Shown here: in pieces, positions 19,079 to 28,846 of the stretch
Position numbering within the stretch: the first letter of the stretch is position 1
Layout of the letters: every line of letters begins with the position of its first letter
DNA from: Novosphingobium huizhouense
Lineage (GTDB): Bacteria; Pseudomonadota; Alphaproteobacteria; Sphingomonadales; Sphingomonadaceae
NCBI RefSeq assembly: GCF_020179475.1
Contig: NZ_JAILXZ010000001.1
Coordinates: 62,001-126,000, forward strand
Reading direction: 5' to 3'
DNA: 64,000 nucleotides
Made by a program: the position numbers and the translations under genes
Notes under the pieces: generated by a model
The model's input: the letters and a program-made list of their open reading frames with translations, nothing else
Told to the model about the DNA's origin: nothing
The model's database searches: none

Positions 19079-19612
19079 TCAGCGTCGCCCGCGGAAGGTC
19101 CAGGCGCCAAGCTTCTGCCAGGGGCCGCCGAAGTACCGGTGAAGTTCGAGCCCGGCGAAGGCGAAGTCGCGGGGGCGGAACTGCGCGGCGAGCGCGGCCT
19201 GCAGCCTGCGCGCCTCTGCCGCAGTGACCTTGTTCTGCACGGTTACGTGGAGCCGCGGGGCATGACCGTCCTGCCCGGTCAGCAGGCCGTGGAAGCGTTC
19301 GGCGATGGCAGCGCGCAGATCGAGCATCGCGGGGCTGGCGATGGCAAAGGCGGTGCCGCCGCCAAGGTTCATGATCGCTTCGAGCCGCGCCGGCGGCGGC
19401 GGGGTTTCGGCGCAAAGGCGCGAGAGCACCGAGCGCGCCTCGTCCTCAACCATCGCCGGCAGCGCGTGGAACAGCGTGACGTGGGCGGCCAGGTAATTGC
19501 GCTCGGGCGGGAAGTGCGCGCGGCGCAAGCCCTCGGCCCAGCCCTGAAGGTCGTCGGGCAGCGTGGCGGTGATCACCAGCGGCGGGCGCGCGGGAAGGTC
19601 GCGAGCGGTCAC
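19079..19612 (-). CDS. 2H phosphoesterase / 2'-5' RNA ligase-like protein
   Basis: The 177-residue protein has the two H-x-T motifs of the 2H phosphoesterase superfamily: HVTLF (His44-Thr46) and HVTVQ (His122-Thr124), placed symmetrically as in ThpR/LigT-like enzymes that hydrolyse cyclic phosphodiesters in RNA. The length is right for the family. It is in the same orientation as the peroxiredoxin gene 42 bases upstream. The physiological substrate is not known. Confidence 0.85.
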   Translation of the reverse strand: MTARDLPARPPLVITATLPDDLQGWAEGLRRAHFPPERNYLAAHVTLFHALPAMVEDEARSVLSRLCAETPPPPARLEAIMNLGGGTAFAIASPAMLDLRAAIAERFHGLLTGQDGHAPRLHVTVQNKVTAAEARRLQAALAAQFRPRDFAFAGLELHRYFGGPWQKLGAWTFRGRR

Positions 19613-19654
19613 GGCGCGCCCCCCGCCCGATCAGCCGCCGCGCCCGCCGCCATG

Positions 19655-20185
19655 TCAGCCGGCGCGCAGGGCCTCGAGCACCTTTTCCGGGCTGGTCTCG
19701 CCATAGGGATCGTCGTCGGCGCCTTCGTCGTTGATGCCCGGTTCCTCGAACCAGGCGGTCACCCGGTTGTCGTCGATGATCGCGGCATAGCGCCACGAGC
19801 GCAAGCCGAAGCCCAAATGGTCCTTGTCGATCAGCATGCCCATGCGGCGCGTGAAGTGGCCCGAGCCGTCGGGCAGGAGCTTGACCCGCTCGAGCCCGAG
19901 GTGCTTGCCCCACTGGTACATGACGAAGGCATCGTTGACCGCGATGCAGTAGACCTCGTCGGCGCCCGCCGCGCGCAGCTCGTCGTAGAGCCGCTCGAAG
20001 GCGGGGCATTGTTCGTTGCTGCAGGTGGGGGTGAAGGCGCCGGGCAGCGAGAACAGCACCACCTTCCTGCCGGCGAAGGCGTCGCGCACGCGCAAGTCCT
20101 GCCAGCGGAAGGGGTTGTCGCCACCGACGCTTTCGTCGCGAACGCGGGTCTTGAGGACGACGTCGGGGATCTGGCGGTCGATCAT
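19655..20185 (-). CDS. peroxiredoxin, Prx5 type
   Basis: The 176-residue protein has the Prx5 active site PGAFTPTCSNEQCP, with peroxidatic Cys55 and a second cysteine at 60, plus the downstream segments VNDAFVMYQWGK and DGSGHFTRRMGM typical of glutaredoxin/GSH-dependent bacterial Prx5 enzymes that reduce peroxides. The ATG at 20185 has a strong ribosome-binding site (AAGGAGACCTCC) and begins MIDRQIPDV, fitting the family; the frame remains open upstream but without family similarity. Confidence 0.92.
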   Translation of the reverse strand: MIDRQIPDVVLKTRVRDESVGGDNPFRWQDLRVRDAFAGRKVVLFSLPGAFTPTCSNEQCPAFERLYDELRAAGADEVYCIAVNDAFVMYQWGKHLGLERVKLLPDGSGHFTRRMGMLIDKDHLGFGLRSWRYAAIIDDNRVTAWFEEPGINDEGADDDPYGETSPEKVLEALRAG

Positions 20186-20407
20186 CGCAGGAGGTCTCCT
20201 TCGGGCGGGCACGCGCAGGGCGAGCACCGGCGGTTGCCCGCTCAATGCGCGCCCACCGCGCCGGGTTCCTAAGCCGGTTGCGGGAGAGCCGAATCAAGCA
20301 TCGCGCCAATCGAAGGCGTGCGGAATTGGTGAAATTTACAGCAGCGTTGCGCCTCACTAAGTATTAATCCATATTCGCTGCAATCGAACACGGTGAAAAG
20401 GACCGCC

Positions 20408-20809
20408 ATGACCCGCCAAACCCGGATCATCATGCTGGCCGGCCTCGCGCTGGCCGCGCTGCCCGCGCCGGTTCTCGCCCAGGCGATCGGTTCGGGGTTC
20501 GGCGCGCTTGCCTCGATCGCCCCGGCCGACTTCCATCCGGCGGGCAAGACCGACAGCATCGCGCCGATGTCGCTGCAGAACCCCGGCGCCGCGCCGGGGA
20601 TGCCCGAGACCTCGGTGCGGCTCAGCACCGGGTCGTCGCGCGCGGTGATCCAGGTCAACGACAACCGCGTGCTGACCTACAACTACAACACCCTTGTCAA
20701 CGCGGGGAACGGGGCCGAGCCTGCGGGCGTCTCGCTGCGTGCGGGCGGAGTGGTGATTCCCTCGGCCGCCACCGGCAGCGCGGTGATCGTCTCGCTCGTC
20801 GCCAACTGA
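20408..20809 (+). CDS. secreted protein of unknown function
   Basis: The 133-residue protein has a signal peptide (MTRQTRIIMLAGLALAALPAPVLAQA) and a mature part of about 107 residues, rich in Ser, Ala, Gly and Val. It contains the segment SSRAVIQVNDNRVLTYNYNTLVNAG and ends in hydrophobic AVIVSLVAN. An AAAAGGA ribosome-binding site supports ATG 20408 rather than the GTG at 20393. No known domain is recognised. The upstream 220 bases contain an A/T-rich stretch near 20360 suited to a promoter. Confidence 0.65.
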   Translation: MTRQTRIIMLAGLALAALPAPVLAQAIGSGFGALASIAPADFHPAGKTDSIAPMSLQNPGAAPGMPETSVRLSTGSSRAVIQVNDNRVLTYNYNTLVNAGNGAEPAGVSLRAGGVVIPSAATGSAVIVSLVAN

Positions 20810-20946
20810 GCGCGCGCCCGCCGAACTATCGTTACCCAATCCTCTCCGCACCCCCGGTGATGCGCCGGAGGGCGCGCTTCGGCTTTGTGCAGCGACGCCG
20901 GCCCTAGACCCGCAGCACCGCGATCCGCGCGGTGGAGGACAGGGTC

Positions 20947-21759
20947 ATGCACGCAGCCGGATCGGTGCGGAGCGCCGCGGTCGGCTTGCTCTGCGCGCTC
21001 GCGCTGGCAGGAAGCGCGCAGGCGCAGACGGCGGCCGCCGGTGCAGGCGCCGGTGCCGGCGCCGGCGGAGCAGCGCCTGACATGGCGAGCGCGTGGGACT
21101 ACGCCTCGCCCGGGGGCGTGTCGATCATCGTCGGCAACGGCTTCGAGACGACGCCGGGCGGCTCGTCCTCGTCGGGCGGCAACGGCACCCCGGCGTTCCG
21201 CTCGAGCGCGCCGCTCACCGGCAACCGGGCGCGCACTGCGCCGGCGCGGCTGATCCGCACCGTGCTGCTCGACAGCGTCGGCGACAACACCGCGCGCGCC
21301 GTGCAGCAGGCGATCGCGCCGGTCCTCGCCACCACCATGTCGATCACCGGCGATGGCCTGCCCGGCCTGTTCACGCCGCCGCCCGCGCCGTCCGTGCCCG
21401 CGCTGCCGCCGGTGCCCGAAGGCGCGATCGGCAGCGGCGCCACTCCCTCGCCCGCCGAATTCGCGCGGGGCGATGCCGCGTTCTTCGCCGCGACGGTCAC
21501 CGCGGTGACGATCAACGCCAGCCAGGCGGCGCGCTACCACGAGATGGCGCAGCCGGTGATCTACCCGGTGGCCGGCATCATGACCCCGCAGATCGCCGAG
21601 CAGATGCTCGCGCTCGCCGACCGCCTGCCCGGCGAATCGCCGCGGGGCATGCCGCTCGCCGAAGTGCTGGCGAACAATATCGCTGCGGTGACGCAACAGG
21701 TCGCGCGCGGGGTGTTCGTCGCCGATGGGACGCACGTGATCGGCATCCCCAAGGGCTGA
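20947..21759 (+). CDS. secreted Ala/Pro/Gly-rich protein of unknown function
   Basis: The 270-residue protein has a signal peptide (about residues 1-27, ending AQAQ), a short (AG)n linker, a Ser/Gly-rich part with ETTPGGSSSSGGNG, and a Pro-rich segment TPPPAPSVPALPPVPEG. The C-terminal third is helical (AEQMLALADRLPGES, VLANNIAAVTQQVARG). It follows another secreted unknown by 137 bases. ATG 20947 is preferred over GTG 20932 because it starts nearer the signal peptide's basic residues. No catalytic motif is visible. Confidence 0.65.
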   Translation: MHAAGSVRSAAVGLLCALALAGSAQAQTAAAGAGAGAGAGGAAPDMASAWDYASPGGVSIIVGNGFETTPGGSSSSGGNGTPAFRSSAPLTGNRARTAPARLIRTVLLDSVGDNTARAVQQAIAPVLATTMSITGDGLPGLFTPPPAPSVPALPPVPEGAIGSGATPSPAEFARGDAAFFAATVTAVTINASQAARYHEMAQPVIYPVAGIMTPQIAEQMLALADRLPGESPRGMPLAEVLANNIAAVTQQVARGVFVADGTHVIGIPKG

Positions 21760-21775
21760 TCGCAGGAAGCGCGCG

Positions 21776-22759
21776 TCAGAGCTCGCCGCGGGCGCGACGG
21801 ATGGCGAACCACTTGGCGACGTTGGCGTTGTGCTGCGGCAAAGTGTCGGCAAAGACGTGGCCGCCGGTGCCGTCGGCGACCATGTAGAGCGCCTTGGTCT
21901 GCGCCGGGTGCAGCACCGCCTCGATCGAATCGCGCCCCGGATTGGTGATCGGGCCTTCGGGCAGCCCGGTCATGGTATAGGTGTTGTAGCCGTTAACCGC
22001 CTGGATTTCCGACTGGCGGATGCGGCGGCCCAGCGGCTTGCCCTTGGTGATCGGGTAGATGATCGTGGGATCGGCCTGGAGCAGCATGCCGGTGCGCAGG
22101 CGGTTCGAATAAAGCCCGGCGACCATCTTGCGTTCCGATGGCTTGCCGGTCTCCTTCTCGACGATCGAAGCGAGGATCAGCGCTTCGCGCGGGGTCCTGG
22201 CTACCGTGTCCTTGCCGCGCGTGGCCCAAAGCTCGGCGAGGGTACGGTCCATCGCCTTCTGCATCCGCGCAAGCAGCGCGGCGCGGGGTTCGCCGCGCTG
22301 GAAATCGTAGCTGTCGGGCAGGATCGAGCCTTCGGCGATCTCGCCCACCGGCCCGGTCAGCAGCGGCTGGGCGAGCAGGCGCTCGCGCACCATCACCGCA
22401 GGCATGCCCTCGGGCACGGTGACAAGGCGCTGGGTGACGCCTTCCTGGCCCTGGAGGATGCGCAGCACCAGCGACCCGCTGGCGCCGGCGGGAATGGTGA
22501 ACTCGCCCGCCTTGATCGGCTCCTTGCCGCCGAGCAGGCGCGCGCGGGCGCGGAAGGTTGCCGCCGAGGCGACGACGCCTTCGCGCTCGAGTTCCGGCGC
22601 GACACTGCCGAGCGAAGCGCCGGAGGGCACCACGAACGCGGTCTCCTTGCCCAGCGGCCCGGGGCCGTACCAGCCGTAGAAGAAATGGACGAGCCAACCC
22701 GCGACGACCAGCGCCACGGCAAGGGCGAGGATCGCGAGCTTGCCGGGACGCTTCTTCAC
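21776..22759 (-). CDS. mltG: endolytic murein transglycosylase MltG
   Basis: The 327-residue protein has an N-terminal membrane anchor (residues 7-26), a LysM-like subdomain and the YceG domain with the catalytic glutamate in LILASIVEKETG, plus TGMLLQADPTIIYP and GLPEGPITNPGRDSI. MltG cleaves nascent peptidoglycan and terminates glycan strands. The GTG at 22759 is 7 bases after AGGAGAG. It lies 38 bases downstream of fabF in the same direction, the usual fabF-mltG order. Confidence 0.95.
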   Translation of the reverse strand: MKKRPGKLAILALAVALVVAGWLVHFFYGWYGPGPLGKETAFVVPSGASLGSVAPELEREGVVASAATFRARARLLGGKEPIKAGEFTIPAGASGSLVLRILQGQEGVTQRLVTVPEGMPAVMVRERLLAQPLLTGPVGEIAEGSILPDSYDFQRGEPRAALLARMQKAMDRTLAELWATRGKDTVARTPREALILASIVEKETGKPSERKMVAGLYSNRLRTGMLLQADPTIIYPITKGKPLGRRIRQSEIQAVNGYNTYTMTGLPEGPITNPGRDSIEAVLHPAQTKALYMVADGTGGHVFADTLPQHNANVAKWFAIRRARGEL

Positions 22760-22797
22760 GCGCGCTCTCCTGTTCCTGTGGCGGGCCAAAGCCCGCC

Positions 22798-24054
22798 TCA
22801 GATCGCCTTGACGATGACGCTGGCGTTGGTGCCGCCGAAGCCGAACGAGTTGTTCAGCGCCGCGCGCACGGTGCGCTTCTTCGCCACCAGCGGCACGAGG
22901 TCGACGCCCTCGGTGCCTTCGTCGGGGTTATGCAGGTTGAGCGTGGGCGGAACGATCTGGTCGCGGATGGCGAGGATGCAGAAGATCGTCTCGACCGCGC
23001 CGGCACCGCCCAGCAGGTGGCCGATGGCCGACTTGGTGCTGCTCATCGACGCGCCCGACAGATCATCGCCCAGCACGCGCTTGACCGCAGCGAGCTCGAT
23101 CGTGTCGGCCATGGTCGAGGTGCCATGGGCGTTGACATAGTCGATGTCGCCCGCCTCGAGCCCGGCCTTGCGCAGCGCCATGCGCATCGCGAGTTCGGCG
23201 CCCTTGCCTTCGGGGTGCGGCGCGGTGACGTGGTAGGCATCGCCCGACAGGCCATAGCCGACGACTTCGGCGTAGATCTTGGCGCCGCGCGCCTTGGCGT
23301 GCTCGTATTCCTCGAGCACGACGACGCCCGCGCCCTCGCCCATGACGAAGCCGTCGCGGTCCTTGTCGTAGGGGCGGCTGGCTTCGGTCGGGCGGTCGTT
23401 GAAGCTGCAGTTGAGCGCGCGCGCCTGGGCGAAGCCGGCAACACCGAGCGGATTGATCGTGCTTTCGGCACCGCCCGCCAGCATCACGTCGGCATCGCCG
23501 TCCTTGATCATGCGCGCGGCATCGCCGATCGAGTGCGCGCCGGTCGAGCAGGCGGTGACGACGGCGTGGTTGGGGCCCATCAGGCCGTACTTGATCGAGA
23601 CCTGGCCCGAGATCAGGTTGATCAGGCGGCCGTGGACGAAGTGGGGGGACACGCGGCCCGGCCCCTTTTCGTGCAGCACGATCGATTCCGATTCGATGCC
23701 CGGAAGCCCGCCGATGCCCGAACCGATCGAGCAGCCGGTGCGCATCTTGAGGTCGTCGTCCATGTCGACGAGGCCGGCGTCCTCGAGCGCCTGGCCCGCC
23801 GCATCGATGCCGTAGACGATGAACGGATCGACCTGGCGCTGGATCTTGTGGTCGACGCGCTTGCCCGCATCGAAGCCGTATTCGTGATCGGCCGGCTTCA
23901 CTTCGCAGGCGATCAGGCACTTCTGGCCGGTGGTGTCGAACCGGGTGATCGGCCCTGCCCCGGACTTGCCGGCGAGCAGGTTGGCCCAGGTGGTCTCGAC
24001 GTCCGCGCCGAGCGGGGTGACGAGGCCAAGACCGGTTACGACGACACGACGCAT
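22798..24054 (-). CDS. fabF: beta-ketoacyl-ACP synthase II
   Basis: The 418-residue condensing enzyme has the Cys-His-His triad: Cys in VTACSTGAHSIGDA, His in NAHGTSTMADTIE and His in AIGHLLGGAGAVE, with the C-terminal glycine motif NNSFGFGGTNAS. It elongates acyl-ACP in fatty acid synthesis. It starts MRRVVVTGLGLVTPLG, the standard N-terminus. Gene order acpP-fabF-mltG on the minus strand is conserved widely; a possible terminator separates acpP from fabF. Confidence 0.97.
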   Translation of the reverse strand: MRRVVVTGLGLVTPLGADVETTWANLLAGKSGAGPITRFDTTGQKCLIACEVKPADHEYGFDAGKRVDHKIQRQVDPFIVYGIDAAGQALEDAGLVDMDDDLKMRTGCSIGSGIGGLPGIESESIVLHEKGPGRVSPHFVHGRLINLISGQVSIKYGLMGPNHAVVTACSTGAHSIGDAARMIKDGDADVMLAGGAESTINPLGVAGFAQARALNCSFNDRPTEASRPYDKDRDGFVMGEGAGVVVLEEYEHAKARGAKIYAEVVGYGLSGDAYHVTAPHPEGKGAELAMRMALRKAGLEAGDIDYVNAHGTSTMADTIELAAVKRVLGDDLSGASMSSTKSAIGHLLGGAGAVETIFCILAIRDQIVPPTLNLHNPDEGTEGVDLVPLVAKKRTVRAALNNSFGFGGTNASVIVKAI

Positions 24055-24135
24055 ATTGTGCTCCGAAACGACTATGCAGGTTCAGGTAAGCCGAAGTGAC
24101 CAAACGGCAAGGCGCGAGTGCCCGTGCCTGCGATC

Positions 24136-24164
24136 AAAACGGCCCCGGAAGGATCAACGGGCCG
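24136..24164 (-). terminator. candidate terminator between acpP and fabF
   Basis: On the minus strand CGGCCC (24164-24159) and GGGGCCG (24146-24140) can pair and are followed by TTTT (24139-24136). It lies about 140 bases after the acpP stop, so it would let acpP be transcribed at higher levels than fabF. Confidence 0.5.
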
Positions 24165-24184
24165 GAAAGACAACAGGCCCAACC

Positions 24185-24211
24185 CGTCCGGGCTGAGCCT
24201 GTCGAACCCCC
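24185..24211. repeat. single arm of a family B palindromic repeat
   Basis: CCGTCCGGGCTGAGCCTGTC is one degenerate arm of the element found complete at 51497-51583 and 62389-62477; the opposite arm is absent. Confidence 0.5.
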
Positions 24212-24304
24212 GTCCCCCGCCTGCCGCGCCGATCGGGCCGGCCGCTGAGGACTGGCAACAACAGGCGCGGGGCGAACGGGGTCTATCGGCGAAACGCCGG
24301 GCGA

Positions 24305-24541
24305 TCAGCCCTTGTTTTCGTCGATGTACTTGATCGCGTCCGAGACGGTGGCGATCTTCTCGGCCGCATCGTCCGGGATCTCGACGCCGAATTCTTCCTC
24401 GAACGCCATGACCAGCTCGACGATGTCGAGCGAGTCGGCGCCCAGGTCGTCGATGAAGCTGGCGTCTTCGGTGACCTTCTCGGCCTCGACGCCCAGGTGC
24501 TCGACGACGATCTTCTTAACGCGGTCGGCGGTATCGCTCAT
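24305..24541 (-). CDS. acpP: acyl carrier protein
   Basis: The 78-residue acidic protein carries the phosphopantetheine attachment motif [10 protein letters not shown] (Ser in D-S-L) and the usual helices [16 protein letters not shown] and [18 protein letters not shown]. It is the central acyl carrier of fatty acid synthesis and is encoded upstream of fabF. Length and N-terminus ([12 protein letters not shown]) are typical. Confidence 0.98.
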   Translation of the reverse strand: MSDTADRVKKIVVEHLGVEAEKVTEDASFIDDLGADSLDIVELVMAFEEEFGVEIPDDAAEKIATVSDAIKYIDENKG

Positions 24542-24662
24542 TATTATGCCCCTTTGAGGAACTGTGTTGGGTATCTCGATCAGCCCATCGCCCTAATGGG
24601 CGCAGGGCAGGCTGGCAAGTGGCAGGCTGCGGCTCTCGACAAACGGTCGCTGTCGGCGGGCC

Positions 24663-26444
24663 TCAGGCCTTGGGCTGTTCGACCGTGCGCAGGCTCAATT
24701 CGCGCAGCTGCTTGGGCTCAGCCGGCGTGGGCGCGCCCATCAGCAGGTCCTCGGCGCGCTGGTTCATCGGGAACAGCGAAATCTCGCGCAAGTTCTGCAC
24801 GCCGCAGATCAGCATGACGATGCGGTCGACGCCCGCCGCCATGCCGCCGTGCGGCGGCGCGCCGTACTGGAAGGCGCGGTAGAGGCCGCCGAAGCGCTCC
24901 TCGACGTCGGCCTTGGTCAGGCCGACGATCTCGAACGCCTTGACCATCGTCTCGGGGCTCTGGTTGCGGATCGAACCCGATGCGATCTCGTAGCCGTTAC
25001 AGACGAGATCGTACTGGAACGCCTTGATCGTCAGCGGATCCTGGTTGGTCAGCGCGTCCATCCCGCCCTGCGGCATCGAGAACGGGTTGTGGCTGAATTC
25101 GACCTTCTTGTTGTCTTCGTCCCATTCGTAGAACGGGAAGTCGACGATCCAGCACAGCTCGAAGCGGTCCTTGTCGATCAGGCCGAGCTGTTCGCCCACG
25201 CGTGTGCGCGCCGCGCCCGCCAGCTTGGCGGCCTGTTCTTCCTTGCCCGCGGCGAAGAAGCAGCCGTCGTCCGGCCCGAGGCCCAGCGCGTCATAGAGCG
25301 CGGCCATGCGCTCCTCGCCGTGGTTCTTGGCGATCGGGCCGCCGAACACGCCGCCCTTGCGGGTGACGTAGCCGAGCCCTGCGTGACCTTCGGCGCGGGC
25401 CCAGTCGTTCATCTCGTCGAAGAATTTGCGGCTCTTGTCGGCGGTGTTCGGCGCCGGGATCAGGCGAACCTTGCCGCCTGAACCGACGATCTTCTCGAAC
25501 AGGCCGAAGCCCGACTGGGTGAACTCGCCCGTCACGTCGCGGATGATCAGCGGGTTGCGCAGGTCCGGCTTGTCCGAGCCGTACTTGAGCATCGCATCGT
25601 CGTAGGCGATGCGCGGGAAGCTGCCGGTGGGGGTGACCGACTTGCCGTTGGCAAACGCCTCGAACACGCCACCGATCACCGGCTCCATCGTTTCCCAGAC
25701 TTCCTCCTGGGTGACGAAGCTCATTTCAAGGTCGAGCTGGTAGAACTCGCCCGGCAGGCGGTCGGCGCGCGGGTCCTCGTCGCGGAAGCAGGGCGCGATC
25801 TGGAAGTAGCGGTCGAACCCTGCGACCATCAGCAACTGCTTGTACTGCTGCGGCGCCTGCGGCAGCGCATAGAACTTGCCCGGGTGGATGCGGCTCGGCA
25901 CGAGGAAGTCGCGCGCGCCTTCGGGGCTGGACGCGGTCAGGATCGGCGTCGAATACTCGGTGAAGCCTGCATCCTCCATGCGCCGGCGCATGTCGCGGAT
26001 CACCTTGGTGCGGGTGACGATGTTGGCGTGGAGCGTTTCGCGGCGCAGGTCGAGGAAGCGATAGCGCAGGCGGATATCCTCGGGGTACTCCTGCTCGCCG
26101 GCGACCGGCAGCGGCAGTTCTTCGGCGGCCGAGATCACCGTCGCGGCGCGGGCGAAGACCTCGATCTCGCCGGTCGACAGGTTCGGGTTGATCGTCGCTT
26201 CGTTGCGCGCCTTGACCTCGCCCTCGATGGTGACGACGCTTTCGACGCGGACGCCTTCGAGCACCGAGAGCGCGGGGCTGTCGCTGTCGGCGACGATCTG
26301 GGTGATGCCGTAGTGGTCGCGCAGGTCGACGAACAGCACGCCGCCGTGGTCGCGCTTGCGGTGCACCCAGCCCGAGAGGCGGACGGCCTGTCCGACGTCA
26401 CCGCGCACGAGCGCGCCGCAGGTGTGGGAACGATAAGGGTGCAT
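24663..26444 (-). CDS. aspS: aspartyl-tRNA synthetase (probably non-discriminating)
   Basis: The 593-residue bacterial-type class II enzyme has an N-terminal OB domain ([19 protein letters not shown]), motif 2 ([24 protein letters not shown]), the GAD insertion and motif 3 ([11 protein letters not shown]). ATG 26444 gives the family N-terminus [12 protein letters not shown]. Residue His33, in place of the Leu found in the E. coli enzyme at this OB-domain position, is a feature of non-discriminating AspRS that also charge tRNA-Asn for later amidation by GatCAB. That specificity is inferred. Confidence 0.96.
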   Translation of the reverse strand: MHPYRSHTCGALVRGDVGQAVRLSGWVHRKRDHGGVLFVDLRDHYGITQIVADSDSPALSVLEGVRVESVVTIEGEVKARNEATINPNLSTGEIEVFARAATVISAAEELPLPVAGEQEYPEDIRLRYRFLDLRRETLHANIVTRTKVIRDMRRRMEDAGFTEYSTPILTASSPEGARDFLVPSRIHPGKFYALPQAPQQYKQLLMVAGFDRYFQIAPCFRDEDPRADRLPGEFYQLDLEMSFVTQEEVWETMEPVIGGVFEAFANGKSVTPTGSFPRIAYDDAMLKYGSDKPDLRNPLIIRDVTGEFTQSGFGLFEKIVGSGGKVRLIPAPNTADKSRKFFDEMNDWARAEGHAGLGYVTRKGGVFGGPIAKNHGEERMAALYDALGLGPDDGCFFAAGKEEQAAKLAGAARTRVGEQLGLIDKDRFELCWIVDFPFYEWDEDNKKVEFSHNPFSMPQGGMDALTNQDPLTIKAFQYDLVCNGYEIASGSIRNQSPETMVKAFEIVGLTKADVEERFGGLYRAFQYGAPPHGGMAAGVDRIVMLICGVQNLREISLFPMNQRAEDLLMGAPTPAEPKQLRELSLRTVEQPKA

Positions 26445-26608
26445 CGAAACTCTTTCCAATCGCCCTGCAATCGGGCAGGGACACGGGCTGATATCACGGG
26501 CGCGGCCAAGAGGCGATGGCCGCGGTTTTGTCAAGCCGAAGGCCCCGGACGGGGCCACCACGAAGGGCGGGCCGGAGCGATCCGGTCGCCCCAATACAGA
26601 AAAGAACG

Positions 26609-27883
26609 ATGAAGATACACCCGCTGATCACCACGAGCGATGCGCTCGCCGACTTGTGCGAGCGACTGGCCAAGGCCAAGTTCGTCACGGTCGACACCGA
26701 GTTCATGCGCGAGAACACCTACTTCCCCGAGCTCTGCCTGGTGCAGATCGCGGACGAGAACGAGGCAGCCGCGATCGACCCGATGGCGCCGGGGATCGAC
26801 CTGTCGCCGCTGCTCGACCTGCTGGTCGACAACGAGGACGTGCTCAAGGTCTTCCACGCCGGCGGGCAGGACGTGGAGATCATCTACAACCTGACCGGCA
26901 AGACCCCGCACCCGATCTTCGATACCCAGATCGCGATGATGGCGATCAGCCAGAGCGAGCAGATCGGCTATTCCAACCTGGTGGAAAGCTGGCTCGGCTT
27001 TTCCATCGACAAGGGCGCGCGTTTCACCGACTGGGGGCGCCGCCCGCTGACGGAGCGGCAGATCGAATACGCCATCGGCGACGTCACCCACCTCTCCAAA
27101 ATCTTCCCCAAGATGCTCAAGCGGCTGATCAAGACCGGCCGCGGCGAATGGCTCGACATCGAGATGGAGAAGCTGGCGGACCCGGAGAACTACCGCAGCG
27201 ATCCCGACACGGTGTGGCAGAAGATCCGCGCGCCGAGCCGCAACGCCTCGGTGCTCGGGCGCCTCAAGGCGCTCGCTGCCTGGCGCGAGGCCGAGGCGAT
27301 GGACAAGAACATCCCGCGCGGCCGGATCATGCGCGATGAAACACTGGCCGACATCGCCAGCCACCCGCCGCGCGAACAGGCCGAACTCGCCAAAGTGCGC
27401 GGTCTCTCGGCCGGGTGGAAGGACAACGACATCGGCCGCCGCCTGATGCAGTGCCTCGAGGCGGCAAAGCCCCTGCGCGACGACGAAATGCCGCCGCGCA
27501 CCCCGCGCGGGGCGCCGCTCGGCAAGGAAGGCGCGCTGGTCGCCGACCTGCTCAAGCTGCTGCTCAAGATCCGCAGCCGCGAGATCGACATCGCCGCGCG
27601 GCTGCTCGCGCGCAGCGACGATCTCGAACTGCTCGCCGCCGGGCAGCGCAAGAACCTGCCCATCCTCGAAGGCTGGCGCTTCGAGCAGTTCGGTCGTGAT
27701 GCGCTCGAACTGGTCGAAGGCAAGCTCGCCTTCGCGGTGGTCAAGGGCAAGCTCAAGATGGCGCACATCGACAAGATCGGCGGCGAGCGCGAGACGCCCG
27801 CCCCGGTCGTCGAGGACGACGAGGATGCGCCGCTGTTCGTCGCCGAAGGTACGCCCGACGGATCCGCCACCGAGACGGAATGA
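26609..27883 (+). CDS. rnd: ribonuclease D
   Basis: The 424-residue protein has DEDD exonuclease motifs: [16 protein letters not shown] (Exo I), [12 protein letters not shown] (Exo II) and the region DTQIAM to [11 protein letters not shown] (Exo III), followed by an HRDC-type helical part. RNase D trims the 3' ends of tRNA precursors. It starts [10 protein letters not shown] at ATG 26609, after a short leader divergent from aspS. Its stop overlaps the start of the OxyR gene by 4 bases, so the pair is coupled. Confidence 0.94.
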   Translation: MKIHPLITTSDALADLCERLAKAKFVTVDTEFMRENTYFPELCLVQIADENEAAAIDPMAPGIDLSPLLDLLVDNEDVLKVFHAGGQDVEIIYNLTGKTPHPIFDTQIAMMAISQSEQIGYSNLVESWLGFSIDKGARFTDWGRRPLTERQIEYAIGDVTHLSKIFPKMLKRLIKTGRGEWLDIEMEKLADPENYRSDPDTVWQKIRAPSRNASVLGRLKALAAWREAEAMDKNIPRGRIMRDETLADIASHPPREQAELAKVRGLSAGWKDNDIGRRLMQCLEAAKPLRDDEMPPRTPRGAPLGKEGALVADLLKLLLKIRSREIDIAARLLARSDDLELLAAGQRKNLPILEGWRFEQFGRDALELVEGKLAFAVVKGKLKMAHIDKIGGERETPAPVVEDDEDAPLFVAEGTPDGSATETE

Positions 27884-28776
27884 GCACCTACCTTCCCACG
27901 CTCAAGCAGCTGCAATACCTTGTCGCGCTGCACGAACACGGCCACTTCGGGCGCGCCGCTGATTCGTGCTTCGTCTCGCAGTCGACGCTTTCGGCGGGCC
28001 TGCGCGAACTCGAATCGCTGCTCGGCGTGACGCTGGTCGAGCGCACCCGCCGGGTGGTGCGCTTCACGCCGCTCGGCAACCAGGTCGTGGCCAAGGCGCA
28101 CCGCCTGCTGCGCGAGGCCGAGGAACTGTCCGAGCTGGTGCAGAGCCACGGCGCGCCGCTGGTCGGCGAATTGCGGATGAGCGTGATCCCGACGATCGCG
28201 CCATTCCTGCTGCCGCGCATCCTGCCCCGGCTGCGGCAGGAGCGGCCGCAGCTCAAGCTGTTCCTTCGCGAGGAGCCGAGCGCGGCGGCGATCGAATCGC
28301 TGCACCACGGCCGCGCCGACTGCGTGCTGCTCGCGCTGCCGTTCGCCACCGGCGAAGTCGAGGTCGAGCACCTGTTCGACGACCGCCTGTTCGTGGCCTT
28401 CCCCAAGGACGACCCGCGCGACCCGCCCGAGGTGGTCAGCCCTGCGGTGATCGACGAAAACCGGCTGCTGTTGCTCGAGGACGGGCACTGCCTCAAGGAA
28501 CACGCGCTCGCCGCCTGCAACCGGCCCGAACTGCGCGCGAGCGCGGGCGTGATCGGCACGTCCTTGCACACGCTGGTGCAGATGGTCGACAATGGCCTTG
28601 GGCTCACCATGCTGCCCGAAATGGCGATCGAGGCGGGCATCCTCCACGATACGCAGATCGTCGCGCGGCCGCTCAAGGCCGACCACGCCTTCCGCGAGAT
28701 CGCGCTGGTCTGGCGCCGCAACAGCCCGCGCAGCGCCGAGTTCCGCCTGCTCGGCCAGGAGCTGCGGGCGGGCTGA
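27880..28776 (+). CDS. oxyR: LysR-type peroxide sensor OxyR
   Basis: The 298-residue protein has an N-terminal LysR HTH (LKQLQYLVALHEHGHFGRAADSCFVSQSTLS) and a substrate-binding-like domain with the OxyR disulfide signature DGHCLKEHALAAC: two cysteines nine positions apart, like Cys199 and Cys208 of E. coli OxyR. The sequence T-S-L-H-T-L-V-Q-M-V also fits OxyR. It activates peroxide defence genes on oxidation. It overlaps rnd by ATGA; no catalase or ahpC gene is adjacent. Confidence 0.9.
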   Translation: MSTYLPTLKQLQYLVALHEHGHFGRAADSCFVSQSTLSAGLRELESLLGVTLVERTRRVVRFTPLGNQVVAKAHRLLREAEELSELVQSHGAPLVGELRMSVIPTIAPFLLPRILPRLRQERPQLKLFLREEPSAAAIESLHHGRADCVLLALPFATGEVEVEHLFDDRLFVAFPKDDPRDPPEVVSPAVIDENRLLLLEDGHCLKEHALAACNRPELRASAGVIGTSLHTLVQMVDNGLGLTMLPEMAIEAGILHDTQIVARPLKADHAFREIALVWRRNSPRSAEFRLLGQELRAG

Positions 28777-28846
28777 CCGCGCTACGCAGAACTACGTGCG
28801 GGGCTGCGCATCGGCGGATCATCCCACGCCTGCTAGGCAGGCGGTC

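Noticed and set aside
17829..19110. Genomic island integrated at tRNA-Thr or tRNA-Met
   Set aside because: Both tRNAs are complete, but there is no integrase, no repeat of a tRNA 3' end nearby and no clear composition shift.
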